From the NCBI GenBank assembly GCA_035578905.1, contig JAQJVL010002552.1:1-64000 (forward strand): a stretch of DNA of 64,000 nt, written 5' to 3'. The notes under the pieces were generated by a model that was not told the origin of the DNA, searched no databases, and was given only the letters and a program-made list of their open reading frames with translations. The stretch's first letter is position 1. Each line of letters begins with the position of its first letter. This document shows, piece after piece, positions 1 to 14,930 of the stretch. A program made the translations under genes and the position numbers. The DNA is from Stictocephala bisonia. Taxonomy: Eukaryota > Arthropoda > Insecta > Hemiptera > Membracidae.

Positions 1-496
1 AAAAAAAAAAGACGCCATATTGGAAAAAAAAGTGCTTTTATATAGTTTTAACATGGAAAAAGATGCCATATTGGACAAAAAAAGTTCATTTTATATAGTA
101 TAACAAGAGAAATACGCCATATTGGACAAAAAAAAGTGAATTTTATATAGTATAACAAGGTCAACAGTGAATTTTATATAGTATAACATGGAAAAAGTTA
201 GGTTAACAATGAATTTTATATAGTATAACAAGGTTAACAGTGTATTTCATATAGTATGATGTGGGAATTTGGAGGGAAATTTGGGAATTTGAGGGAAATT
301 TGAGGTTAGGAAAGTGAGGTTAGAAAATTTGGCGGGAATTTGAGGTTAGGAAAAGTGAGGTTAGAAAATTTGGCGGGAAATGGGCGCCGCCATCTTGGAT
401 CCGGTTCCGGCCGCCATCTTGGATCCGGTCACGTGACCGCTCTCGACCAATCAGAGGCCAGAAAAGTGGGTCCAGCTCCTGAGCTTTTTATCTACT
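1..496. mobile_element. Probable terminal segment of a Polinton-related element (cut by window edge)
   Basis: The stretch repeats the motif TTTTATATAGTATAACA followed by GG, AAAAAGTTAGGTTAA and AACAGTGTATTT. The same motifs build the terminal 600 bp of the palindromic Polinton at 26.5-27.2 and 39.5-40.1 kb. It then runs through GAGGTTAGGAAAGTGAGG repeats into a GC-rich promoter-like patch and reaches ...TTTTTATCTACT at 496, which resembles a Polinton ACT-type end. Because the other end lies outside the window, no target duplication can be tested. The shared motifs are directly visible; the assignment as an element end is inference. Confidence 0.45.
382..455. promoter_or_regulatory. Promoter-like cluster: two GCCATCTTG boxes, CACGTG E-box, CCAAT box
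   Basis: Two copies of CCGCCATCTTGGATCCGG lie back to back. They are followed by GGTCACGTGACC, a perfect palindrome holding a CACGTG E-box, and then GACCAATCAG, a CCAAT box. GCCATCTTG is the reverse complement of the core YY1/Pho-type site. No downstream open frame is evident, so the target transcript is unknown. Confidence 0.4.
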
Positions 497-796
497 AGTG
501 TCAAAGACGTTTTATATGGCTTATAATTTGGGTAAAATTGGATTAGTAAGGTTTTCGAACAAAAATTATTATACGCAAATGATTTATATTTAACCTGTGT
601 TTTTTTCCTTTGTAAAAATAATTCTGATTCAATTTATATAATATAATCTAGCTATTTACAGTGTCCTTCATATTTAAATAAGGACTCAAATAGCGCTCTC
701 TACAGTTGGCTTAAAGCATTTCATCGGCAATGCCGTTTCAAATAAGTGCAGTGTTGTTTATTCTATATTTTGTGTATTTGTGAAAACGATACTACC

Positions 797-1616
797 ATTA
801 TTAGATATTTATTTTCTGTTTGTTATAAGGTCTGTACTCACGCACTAAACGTTTGAACATTGCAGAGACATAAGTACCTTTATTAGCTATTTATTTTCTG
901 TTTGTTGTACGGTCTGTACTCACGCACTAAACGTTTGAACAGCGCAGAGACATAAGTACCTTTATTAGCTATTTATTTTCTGTTTGTTGTACGGTCTGTA
1001 CTCACGCACTAAACGTTTGAACAGCGCAGAGACATAAGTACCTTTATTAGCTATTTATTTTCTGTTTGTTGTACGGTCTGTACTCACGCACTAAACGTTT
1101 CAACAGCACAGAGACATGAGTACCTTTATTAGATATTTATTTTCTGTTTGTTATACGATCTGTACTCACGCACTAAACGTTTGAACAGCACAGAGACATA
1201 AGTACCTTTATTAGCTATTTATTTTCTGTTTGTTGTACGGTCTGTACTCACGCACTAAATGTTTGAACAGCGCAGAGACATAAGTACCTTTATTAGCTAT
1301 TCATTTTCTGTTTGTTGTACGGTCTGTACTCACACACTAAACGTTTCAACAGCACAGAGACATAAGTACCTTTATTAGCTATTTATTTTCTGTTTGTTGT
1401 ACGGTCTGTACTCACGCACTAAACGATTGAACATCGCAGAGACATAAGTACCTTTATTAGCTATTTATTTTCTGTTTGTTGTACGGTCTGTACTCACGCA
1501 CTAAACGTTTGAACAGCGCAGAGACATAAGTACCTTTATTAGCTATTTATTTTCTGTTTGTTGTACGGTCTGTACTCACGCACTAAACGATTGAACAGTG
1601 CAGAGACATAAGTACC
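797..1616. repeat. 82-bp tandem array, about 10 copies
   Basis: CGCACTAAACG recurs every 82 bp (841, 923, 1005, 1087, and so on to 1579). The unit contains GACATAAGTACCTTTATTAG, TTATTTTCTGTTTGTTGTAC and GGTCTGTACTCACGCACTAA. Copies differ by a few substitutions and almost no indels. No coding potential is seen. Confidence 0.9.
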
Positions 1617-2083
1617 TTGGAAGTGACGTTTTGGAATAACTGTAAAGTTGAACACTTTTTTTTACAGACTTTTTATTTGAAATTCAAGGCTCGATTAAAA
1701 CAGTTCATTTATTTGTATTCATATGTTCAATTACTGAAAAAAACTTCCATTTTTTATTCATCGTTAAAAGTGTGTGTATTTTATTTTCTTAAATTAATAA
1801 AAAATACACTTACTTATACCAAATGTCTATATGTGAGAAACGCATTTTTATTTTAACGTGATTAACGCAATTTAACGTGATTAAATTGAATTAAGTTGTT
1901 GAGTAATTGACTAGTTGCAATGTTGTAAAAACCAAATTTGAAAAGTTTTATTAAAAATCTAATTAGTTTTATAATATATTTAAAATGTTGTATTGAAGAA
2001 TAGGGGAAAAGGAGGAGTTTCAATCTTTTGTAATGTTACATTGGATAATTATTGGAATTTTAAGCAGTCGACAGCAAAATATA
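1617..2083. other. AT-rich unique spacer
   Basis: AT-rich sequence between the 82-bp array and the tRNA gene. No gene, repeat or structured element is recognised. Confidence 0.5.
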
Positions 2084-2156
2084 TGTTTCCGCCCAGGATC
2101 GAACTGGGGACCTTCTGCGTGTTAGGCAGACGTGATAACCGCTACACCACGGAAAC
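2084..2156 (-). tRNA. tRNA-Val (anticodon AAC)
   Basis: On the minus strand the 73-nt sequence begins GTTTCCG and ends CGGAAAC plus discriminator A, giving a 7-bp acceptor stem. The A-box region is GTGTAGCGGTTATCAC. The anticodon stem-loop is CTGCCTAACACGCAG with AAC at the wobble-to-third positions. The B box is GTTCGATCC, and the variable loop is short. There is no intron and CCA is not encoded, as expected for a eukaryotic nuclear gene. It reads as a normal tRNA-Val and is the only clear host gene in the window. Confidence 0.95.
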
Positions 2157-2505
2157 TTATATATCTTGAAGTATTTTATTTTATACAACCTCAATACAAT
2201 AATTAACATCCTGTTAAAATTAAATTTTTATACCCCAATTTAGTCGATAAAATGTTATTAAGGGAAGGTGAATAATTCGGCCTCATATCTAATCCAGGAC
2301 GAACCTAAACTTAAGGATATGGATCCTCGAGTCAAAATAATAGAACAAGTTTTCTTATATTGTTATAGTCTAGAGCTAAACCCTAAATGTTTTGTTGTTC
2401 ATCTTTCGTCGTATTTTTGTGTATTTTAAAGAAATTTTACTAACTTAAGAACCACTGAAGTTAAATTCTCAAACTTAGTATGGCGGTTAGTATTATTTTG
2501 GGATT
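2157..2505. other. AT-rich spacer without recognised features
   Basis: Sequence between the tRNA and the foldback element. I see no open frame or repeat I can support. Confidence 0.4.
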
Positions 2506-2509
2506 ACAA

Positions 2510-3615
2510 TAATATTGTAATATTATAATAATTTTACAATATGTCAAAATATTTCAAAATGTCTATCCTGTGTATATTTTAACTGGCAATTACTCATAAA
2601 ACTTAATTTTTTACGTCAAATTAAAAAATATCAACTAGATTTACAATTTAATAACAAATCCAACAAGCCCTTAAATGTCAAAATCAAATCATAAATAAAA
2701 TAATTAAACATTTTTGGTGGCCACGGCTACCATCTGTCACCGACAGTATAAGCAGTAAAATGTAGCCAGCTGTATAGTGACAGTACCAGCCACGCGTGCA
2801 GTAATGTGTCGCTGATTAGATTGTGGCTACACCTGCTACAAACTGTAGCTGTTTGTCGCTGTGCATGAATATACTTGCTATTAACTTGTTATCTCTCTCG
2901 TGCACTGTTGGTAAGTTCTAATAGTTTGTCCAGATTGCAAGAATTGAATTATAAAGGCAAACAATAATATGCTTACCACTACCAAAACTAAATTATTACA
3001 TTTTATTTTTTAAATTACTTGCCAATGTATTGTTTCCCTTCTTGGCTAAATTCAATGCAACTTTCCCCAGATTGTTATATTGTATCCACCCAGGCTTTAA
3101 TTTTGGCAAAAGAATGTTTGTAATATTTGTACTTTGGTTTGTTATACAGACAATTATTTTCTTGCAATTGCAATATTAACATTTCACTATCAATTTCCAT
3201 TACGCATAACGGCAATCATCAAGATACAAACTGCAGACCTTGCCATGTCTATAGCAAGTGTGGGTACCAAAAGAGAGCGATACTTCACCAACAAATGTCC
3301 AAGCGCGACGCAGCACAGCTATCGCTACAGCGACAGTTTACTGCTCCGTGTGGCCGCCTCCACCTAAAATTACGCTAAATTTTACTGCTTAATGCCAACG
3401 ACAGACTCTAGACCACGTAGCGACCAAATACGTTTAACTCCTCTATTTATGATTTGATTTTGAAAGATAAAAACTCGTTGGATTTGTGATTCAGTTGTCA
3501 ATCTTTTTAGTATTTAAAAAATATTATTTGCAAATTCTAATGTTTGAGCAATCGTCAGTTAATATATGTAAATGATCCCCGTTTTCGAATATTTTCCCAT
3601 ATTGTAAAGTAATAT
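2510..3615. mobile_element. Old foldback/MITE-like element with ~350-bp imperfect inverted arms
   Basis: The left arm (about 2510-2860) matches the reverse complement of the right arm (about 3270-3615). Examples are TCAAAATCAAATCATAAATA at about 2680 against its complement near 3450, and TTTACAATATG at about 2530 against the complement near 3600. Identity by eye is roughly 70%. The centre (2880-3260) is unique and has no transposase. The exact ends and target duplication could not be fixed, so the superfamily is unknown. Confidence 0.65.
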
Positions 3616-3779
3616 TATAAAATCACCTAATAAAATCCATAATAATAAAAACATATATACGATAAATGTCACTCAAACTGTAGTGATATACTACAGGGGA
3701 CAATAAACTGCGAAAAAATACGCAAGAAGTATGTGTCTCTCTGATAGATGTTGGAATCACTGAGTTAATTTGAATCGTA

Positions 3780-7990
<4,211 letters not shown>

Positions 7991-9498
7991 GAACGTTATT
8001 CATTGGGCATTGGGTTGTTTATGATGGTAGAAAATAATCAGAGAGTGAACTGTCTACGCACAACTGCTGTTCGACAGGTATAAAAAACTCATTTTCGTAT
8101 TTCTTCAGGTGTTACTTACTGTAGTAGTTCACATTTACAACTAGTTTTCCCTTAATCCATAATAGTTTGAGAAAACCACTTAAATAAAATACACGCTTAA
8201 GAAAGTTCAAAGTATGAGTAATTTTGGTTGAACATTCTTCATATTACGTATTTCAGATTGTGTTTTATGTTTCGTAAATGTAGATTGTGTTCGTGTGCGA
8301 TAGTGTTCCTAAGACTTCGTGACTTCTTAACAGTCAACAAAGATTCTTTAGCAACAAAGGTTATGCAACGGTTCTTTAGTTGTTTGGTGACTTCAAGTGG
8401 TCAGTTCTGGCTTACAAAGGAAGTTGCCATTTACTTGTTATAGTTAATAATATATCAACTATAATAAATACTTATTTTACATTAAATAAATAAATTATTA
8501 TTTAAATTAAATATTAAAGGTGCTCATTTTATTGGTGTTAATTTATTCTATTGTATATATGTGTATGGTAAAAAATGCTGCACATAAAACTAAACAAACA
8601 CATTTTGTTAACATCCGTTCAGCCAATTGATATTACGAGGTTCTATGTCCCTCCTCTCCGTTCCGTGTATATTATGTGAACACGGGATGATGCAGTACGC
8701 CACATGGTACAAAAGTCTCATATAATTTATATGAAATGTTATAAATAGTTTAAACGTTCGGGGAGGAGGAGGGCAGCGTGTAGCCGAGGGCGGGGTGTGG
8801 TGCCACCCCGTCTACTACACCGCTAAAATGCAAAGCGCAAACACCTGATCCCCTTAAGGGTATATTACAGCATCATAAACTTTAAAACCTTGTAATATAG
8901 TGCGCCTTCAGGCCCGTCGGCAAATTGTATTTACTCGGGCCCCACTTTACCTCCCCTCCACCTACCCCCTTGTATATTCTTACCCACAATCTTATTTGCG
9001 GGTTTCCTACTGAACCGGAATTTCTCAAGTGATAACAATAGCCACACAATCAATTTCTCAATTTTAAAAAATCATAGAAAAATAAAATATCGGTTTTGAT
9101 TGGAATTAGTATTTAAATAATTAGGACCTACCAAACAAATTAAATAATTGATTAAAGTAAATGAGGAATATTGGCATTGTTTAATTGTATCATAGCAATT
9201 TAAGTTTAATGTTTTTTTGCTTATTAACAAAACAAAAACAAAATATAACTGTATATTAGTTAACTTTATTCCAAATTGAATAGTCATATAGTGTATAATA
9301 GTCATTATAAGGATCTATGTTGACTTTTGCCAAACATAAAGCAAGAATCACCTTGTGTTGTGTCGAGGCGCCCCACAATTCTATTAACGAATTATCTATT
9401 GTGTTTGTATGTAATATCTGAAATATTAATTTACACAACTTTGTTTGTGTTGATTTCGAAAGTAGCAGGATTTTTCTGACTATTTGTTTTTTCGCAAT
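7991..9498. other. Unassigned spacer
   Basis: Mostly AT-rich sequence, with a GC-richer patch near 8760-8960 that can form a short hairpin (GGGGTG...CACCCC around 8793-8810). Small open frames on both strands show no recognisable domain. Nothing can be named with support. Confidence 0.35.
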
Positions 9499-9539
9499 AG
9501 TATCTGAATTTGCTACAAGTGGTAGCAAATTCAGATACT
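9499..9539. repeat. Perfect 18-bp inverted repeat abutting a satellite
   Basis: AGTATCTGAATTTGCTAC (9499-9516) is repeated as its exact reverse complement at 9522-9539, with a 5-base loop AAGTG. It sits immediately before the 46-bp satellite and shares the TCTGAATC-like word of that satellite, so it may be a junction product. Confidence 0.8.
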
Positions 9540-9554
9540 GAAATTATAACTGGA

Positions 9555-10852
9555 AGTAAGGCTTTATTCAGGACTGAAAGAGTCAATCTGAATGAGACGA
9601 TGTCCCGCTTTATTCAGGACTGAGAGAGTCAATATGAATCAGACAAAGTCAGGCTTTATTCAGGACTGAGAGAGTAAATCTGAATCAGACAAAGTCAGGC
9701 TATATTCAGGACTGAGAGAGTAAATCTGAATCAGACAAAGTCAGGCTATATTCAGGGACTGAGGAGACTAAATCTGAATCAGATAAAGTCAGGCTTTAAT
9801 CAGGACTGAGACAGTAAATTTTAATCAGACGATATCAGGCTTTACTTAGGACTGAGAGAGTCAATATGAATCAGACGATGTCAGGCTTTATTCAGGACTG
9901 CGAGAGTAAATCTGAATCTGACAAAGTCAGGCTTTATTCAGGTCTGAGAGAGTCAATACGAATCAGACAAAGTCAGGCTTTATTCAGGACTGCGAGAGTA
10001 AATCTGAATCAGACAAAGTCAGGCTTTATTCGAGAATGAGGAGTCGATCTGAATCAGACAAAATCAGGCTTTATTCAGGACTGAGAGAATAAATCTGAAT
10101 CAGACAAAGTCAGGCTATATTCAGGACTGAGAGACTAAATCTGAATCAGACAAAGTCAGGCTTTATTCAGGTCTGAGAGAGTCAATACGAATCAGACAAA
10201 GTCAGGCTTTATTCAGGACTGCGAGAGTAAATCTGAATCAGACAAAGTCAGGTTTTATTCAGGACTGAGAGAGTAAATCTGAATCAGACGATGTCAGGCT
10301 TTATTCAGGACTGAGAGAGTCAATCTGAATGAGACGATGTCCCGCTTTATTCAGGACTGAGAGAGTCAATATGAATCAGACAAAGTCAGGTTTTATTTCA
10401 GGACTGAGAGAGTAAATCTGAATCAGACAAAGTCAGGCTATATTCAGGACTGAGAGACTAAATCTGAATCAGATAAAGTCAGGCTTTAATCAGGACTGAG
10501 ACAGTAAATTTTAATCAGACGATATCAGGCTTTACTTAGGACTGAGAGGTCAATATGAATCAGACGATGTCAGGCTTTATTCAGGACTGCGAGAGTAAAT
10601 CTGAATCAGACAAAGTCAGGCTTTATTCAGGTCTGAGAGAGTCAATACGAATCAGACAAAATCAGGCTTTATTCAGGACTGCGAGAGTAAATCTGAATCA
10701 GGCAAAGTCAGGCTTTATTCGAGAATGAGGAGTCGATCTGAATCAGACAAAATCAGGCTTTATTCAGGACTGAGAGAATAAATCTGAATCAGTCAAAGTC
10801 AGGCTTTATTCGGGAATGAGAGAGTCAATCTGAATCAGACGAAGTCAGGATT
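9555..10852. repeat. 46-bp satellite array (~28 copies) with higher-order structure
   Basis: The unit contains GGCTTTATTCAGGACTGAGA, GAGTCAATCTGAATCAGAC and AAAGTCA. Variant monomers recur at a longer spacing. The GAGACGATGTCCCGC type appears near 9593 and again near 10332. The TTTTAATCAGACGATATC type appears near 9817 and near 10508. This shows that blocks of about 15-16 monomers have been duplicated. Confidence 0.9.
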
Positions 10853-11015
10853 CGAATGAACAACAAAGACACAAAAGAAAAAATCAGTGATTTAGTAGTT
10901 GAGGAAAGTTAGCAAATAATTATTGCGGAGAATGTGATTTGAACAAATGATTATTCTGTGCCAGGCAGATGTGACAGCCTTTGTTTTCTTACTGCTCCCC
11001 TTCTCATTTACAAGC
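10853..11015. repeat. Dispersed repeat, left part (inverted relative at 59.1-59.3 kb)
   Basis: The words AATAATTATTGCG, GTGATTTGAACA, ATGATTATTCTG and CCCCTTCTCATTT match, in order, the reverse complement of about 59150-59300. The segment continues at 11895-11990 on the far side of the solo LTR, so the LTR interrupts one copy of this repeat. Confidence 0.75.
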
Positions 11016-11019
11016 ATAA
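11016..11019. repeat. Target-site duplication ATAA (left)
   Basis: ATAA immediately precedes the solo LTR and recurs at 11891-11894 immediately after it, a 4-bp duplication as made by Ty3/Gypsy-type integrases. Confidence 0.8.
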
Positions 11020-11890
11020 TGTGACGTTTTTTTAATTTGTCCTAATCTATAAATAATTAATCGCTATGTGGGTTTTACAAATAAGCAACACGTTATACTA
11101 AACAATTACTAAATTTATTGAATATATAAAATTAACTTATTATAATTAAATGGATTAATTCCTTAACTTTAACTATTGTGAAAAGTACAATTTACTATTA
11201 GGCCTACTGTTACAGTTAAACTAATTTATATTTACAATCTTAGATGGCATCAATAATTACAACTACTAATTGCAAAGTGACTTTACTAAATTCCCTTCTT
11301 TTAATTACAATTCCTAGCTCTATAAAAGTGGCTTTCCTAGATTCTCTACTATTATTTACAATTACTAACTATAAAGTGACTTTACTAGATTCCCTACTAC
11401 CTACAGTCCAATGCTAACAGTTCACTCACAGTTTCTTCAGTGTCCCTTCAGAAGTCGTCCACAAGTACCGCACTGCTCTTTCGTTGATCCCCACAACGAA
11501 CCACTCACCGGTAACTTCTCCGTAGACCACTTCACTATACACGGACACTTCACTCGCACTGCAGAACTGTCGCCGCAAACACCCGGGCTGTAGGCTCTAG
11601 ACTCACTGACTGACTGACTGACTGACTGACTAGCGCTGGTATCCGGGCCGTATATATCACCTGCAGGTTTCCATCTAGAAGCTTCTTGAATTCCCCTGCG
11701 TCCGAAGTTCCATGACAGAGCTGGCTCGTCAACCCAGAAGATTCTAGAAGTCTATTGAAGAGGTAAAGGGGCGTTCATGCGTAAGCCATTGTGCCCCAAA
11801 GGTTGTAAACAAGCAGGGCAGGTGGTCAGCGACCCATCCATTACTTCCGCATCACCGGTTCCCAGGATAGAGGCCACTCGGAATGTCACA
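11020..11890 (-). mobile_element. Solo LTR (871 bp), probably Ty3/Gypsy-type, minus orientation
   Basis: Termini are TGTGAC...GTCACA (6-bp inverted, TG...CA rule), flanked by ATAA on both sides. On the minus strand there is a GATATATACGG TATA-like box. It is followed some 30 bases on by AGTCAGTCAGTCAGT, which fits an arthropod initiator, and an AATAAA lies near 11113-11118 close to the 3' end. This gives a plausible U3-R-U5 order. There are no gag or pol remnants, so it is a recombinant solo LTR. Removing the LTR and one ATAA makes the flanks colinear with the inverted relative near 59.1-59.3 kb, which acts as an empty site. Confidence 0.8.
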
Positions 11891-11894
11891 ATAA

Positions 11895-11995
11895 TTACTC
11901 CACTTATTATTGCTTAACCTTCTCTTCAAAGTTTGGTCGCCAAGTTTGAATTAAGCTGAAAATATATACAAATAGTCAGGTTGTTATTAGTCCTA
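11895..11995. repeat. Dispersed repeat, right part after the solo LTR
   Basis: Contains CTTAACCTTCTCTTCAAAG and CGCCAAGTTTGAATTAAGC, matching the reverse complement of about 59085-59150. It completes the copy interrupted by the solo LTR. Confidence 0.75.
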
Positions 11996-12480
11996 TTTCG
12001 AATCTTACTTTGCTCCTAGTTTCAATGCCCATCTGGCAATTAACAATCATCTGTATAAAACAAATCGCTTTATATCTATGATAATGACAAAAAGAACTGA
12101 TCAATTCAATTAGTGGAACTTTATATTAAAGTCGATACACTTTTGTATAAAAATTGATAGTTAATATTGATGAATTCGCGTATTCTAGACAATCGTAATA
12201 TTTACCTTCACTATTATCAGGCCCATACTTTTCACTTTATAAACTACCTTATTATCTGATAAAACTGTTCAGTATTTAAGCGTACGTTATATAATTAAAG
12301 AAGCATAAATTAACACTGGTTTAAATTTCTTTGAAACAACATTACAACACTTTTTTATTCTGTTTCTTAGTGAGTTAAAAAATTTTGATTTGATGTCTGT
12401 GTGCAATGTGTATTATTAATTAATTTTTCAAGTTATTTAATTTGTAAACCACCCTCTTCCAAAAAGATCTTAAATACAGA
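11996..12480. other. AT-rich spacer
   Basis: No gene or repeat recognised; ordinary AT-rich sequence leading into the degraded array. Confidence 0.4.
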
Positions 12481-14065
12481 CATTTGCTTGGTCACTCGGG
12501 CTAAGGAAAACATTTTCCACTTAGCCAAACCTTCCCCTGTGTTTCCCATTGTGGTCAAAGCTTACTTTTAACCCCGAAAAGGTTCAAACTCCCCAAGAAA
12601 CGTTTGGGCACGTTTTTGGGTCCCTCGGCTAACAACATTTTTCACTTAGGCCAAAGGGTTTTAAACATGTAAAACCATTGGGCCCGGGCTTACTTAACCC
12701 GAAAGGGTGCCGACTTGCCCATTACAAAGGGGAAACTTTTGGTCCTGGGGCAAAGGGAAACATTCACTTAGGCCGACGGCTTCAACAGTGTAAACCATTG
12801 TGGTCGGCAAACAAAAACCCGGGAAAAGGGTTTTGTCCCCTGCCCGTACAAGGGCCTATTTGGTCCCACTCGGCTAAGGCAACATTTCCCTTGGGCCAGG
12901 GTTTTCAACATGTAAACCATTGGGGGGCAAAAATTTAACCCCCAAAGGGTGCGACTCCCCCTGACATTGGCGACGTAATTTGGGTCATGGGGGCAAAGGG
13001 CCCAACAGTTCACCTGGGCCAACGGCTTCAACATGTTCCTTTTGTGGTCGGCCCTTACATTAAACCGAAAGGGTCGACTTGCCCATGTCCCGGGGGCGAC
13101 GTTTTTGGGGTCACCCGGGCTAAGGCAACATTCACTTGGGCCGGGAGGGGCTTAAAACAGGTGACCATTGTGGTGGGGTTACATTAACCGCAAGGTTTGA
13201 CCCCCCCTGTACGATTGGAACGTATTGGTCAAAAACCCCCCCGGGCAAGGCAAATTCACGGGGGCCCCACAGCTTGAACATGTGCTCCTTTGGGGTGGGG
13301 CTTACATAAGCCCCCAAGGTGCGACTGCCCTTTACGTTGGCGACGTTTTTGGGTTTCCCCGGGGCAAAGGGGCAGCAATTCATTTGGGCCGACAGTTTAA
13401 AACAGGGGCTCCTTTGGGTCGGGTTACATTAACCCCAAAGGGGCACGACTCCCCCATGTCCGTTTTGGGGACGAAAGGGGGTCACTCCGGGCTAAGGAAA
13501 CAATTTACTTAAACCGACGCTCAACAGGGAAAACCATTGGGTGGGGCTTTCCTTTAAAGGGCCCCCAAGGCGACGACTACCCTTTTTTCATTATTGACGA
13601 AATTTGGTCACTCGGGCTAAGGAAAGCAATTCACTTAGGCCGACACTTCAAACAGGGGTCCCTTTGGGGTGGGGCTTAACTTTAAAAGCCGCAACAAAAC
13701 ACGGCCCATGAACGATTATTGACGTATTGGGCCCCCTTGGGCAAGGGGTTCTTTTTACCGAGGGTTTAAACAGGGGAATCCTTGTGGTGGGGCTTACATT
13801 AACCCCTAAAGGGCATCGACTGCCCTTTAGATTTGGCGCTTTTTTGGTAAATTTGGGTTTGGGGTTTCATTTTGGCCGACGGCTTCAACAGTTGATCCTT
13901 TGTGGTGGGGTTTCCCAATTAACCCTAAAGGGCATTGACTGCCCATGTACTTTTGGGCGACGTTTTTGGGGTAAAGGGGCAAAGGGTTAAACTGGGCCCC
14001 ACGGCTTCAACAGGTGACCTTGGGGGGGGCTTACAGTAACCGAAAGGGCCCGGGGCCCTGCCCTG
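12480..14065. repeat. Degraded tandem array of ~115-120-bp units (poor base quality)
   Basis: Words such as CTCGGGCTAAGG, CACTTAGGCCGAC, GGCTTCAACA, GTGGTCGG and GACTGCCCATGTAC recur about every 115-120 bp. A single clean relative lies inverted at about 44860-44985. Copies here are littered with runs of CCCC, GGGG, AAAA and TTTT replacing mixed bases, and lengths wobble. This looks like low-quality consensus over a real array. Open frames inside are artefacts. Confidence 0.75.
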
Positions 14066-14930
14066 AACGAGGTGACTTATTCAATACAGCCAAAAATTTA
14101 TTGCTTTCTGATTGACGGGGGGGGACCTAAACCAATATTTTCCCTCCCCAACCACTATAAATTGAAATTTTGGCGCCCTACTTTTTTGGGCTCTAATTTA
14201 CTTTGCCCTAGATCCCCCCCAATTAATTTTCCACGGTTTGCGATCTTTAAAACTTTTTTTAAATTTTTTTCCTTTTCATTGAATTGCCCCTGAAACGTCA
14301 ATAGGGTTTCCCCGGTTTTATTTTTTTGCGCATTTTATTATTTGAATAACCCCAAAATGCAGTCCTTTTTAAATATAAAATTCCCCTAAAACATTAATTT
14401 TAAACTTTTTCCTAAAATTTGAGGGAAAACTTTTATAGAAATTTTGGGTTTTTTTTATATATTTATTTAAAGGAAAAAATAAACATCTTTTTAACCTATT
14501 GAAACTTATTTCCCCAACACGAGGGTTTTCCATAGATCTTGTAGGGTAAAAATGCAAATTTTTTGTAGGGGTTTTGGGGTACCCATCGGGCAGCCGTACA
14601 CAAAAAATGACCGAGGGGTTATACTTTTAAAAAAATTTAAAGGGAAAAATTTGTAGGATAAAAGTTTTTTTCTAACCTTTGTTATCCAAACAAAAATTAC
14701 AAATTTAACCAACTTATTGGGTTTAAAATATTTAGTTAGCGACAAAAGTGATTCCATAAAATTTAAATTTAAATTTGGGTTCACAAGTATTTTAAAAGGG
14801 ATAAACCAAATGAATTTTAGTACATAACAAAAATGGAAAATTTGGAAAAAATTTTACAATACAAAATTTTTTAAATGGAATTTTTGAAATTTAAAAAAAT
14901 AAAAAAGGGTTAAATTGCATTTACTTACTT
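14066..14930. repeat. Degraded copy of dispersed repeat (inverted relative at 44.5-44.85 kb)
   Basis: TTATTCAATACAGCC, TTGCTTTCTGATTGACGG and GACCTAAACCAATATTTTC continue colinearly with the reverse complement of about 44740-44850. TTTGGCGCCC and GTTTGCGATC correspond to 44690-44745. Homopolymer-biased substitutions persist, so similarity fades after about 14260. Confidence 0.6.
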
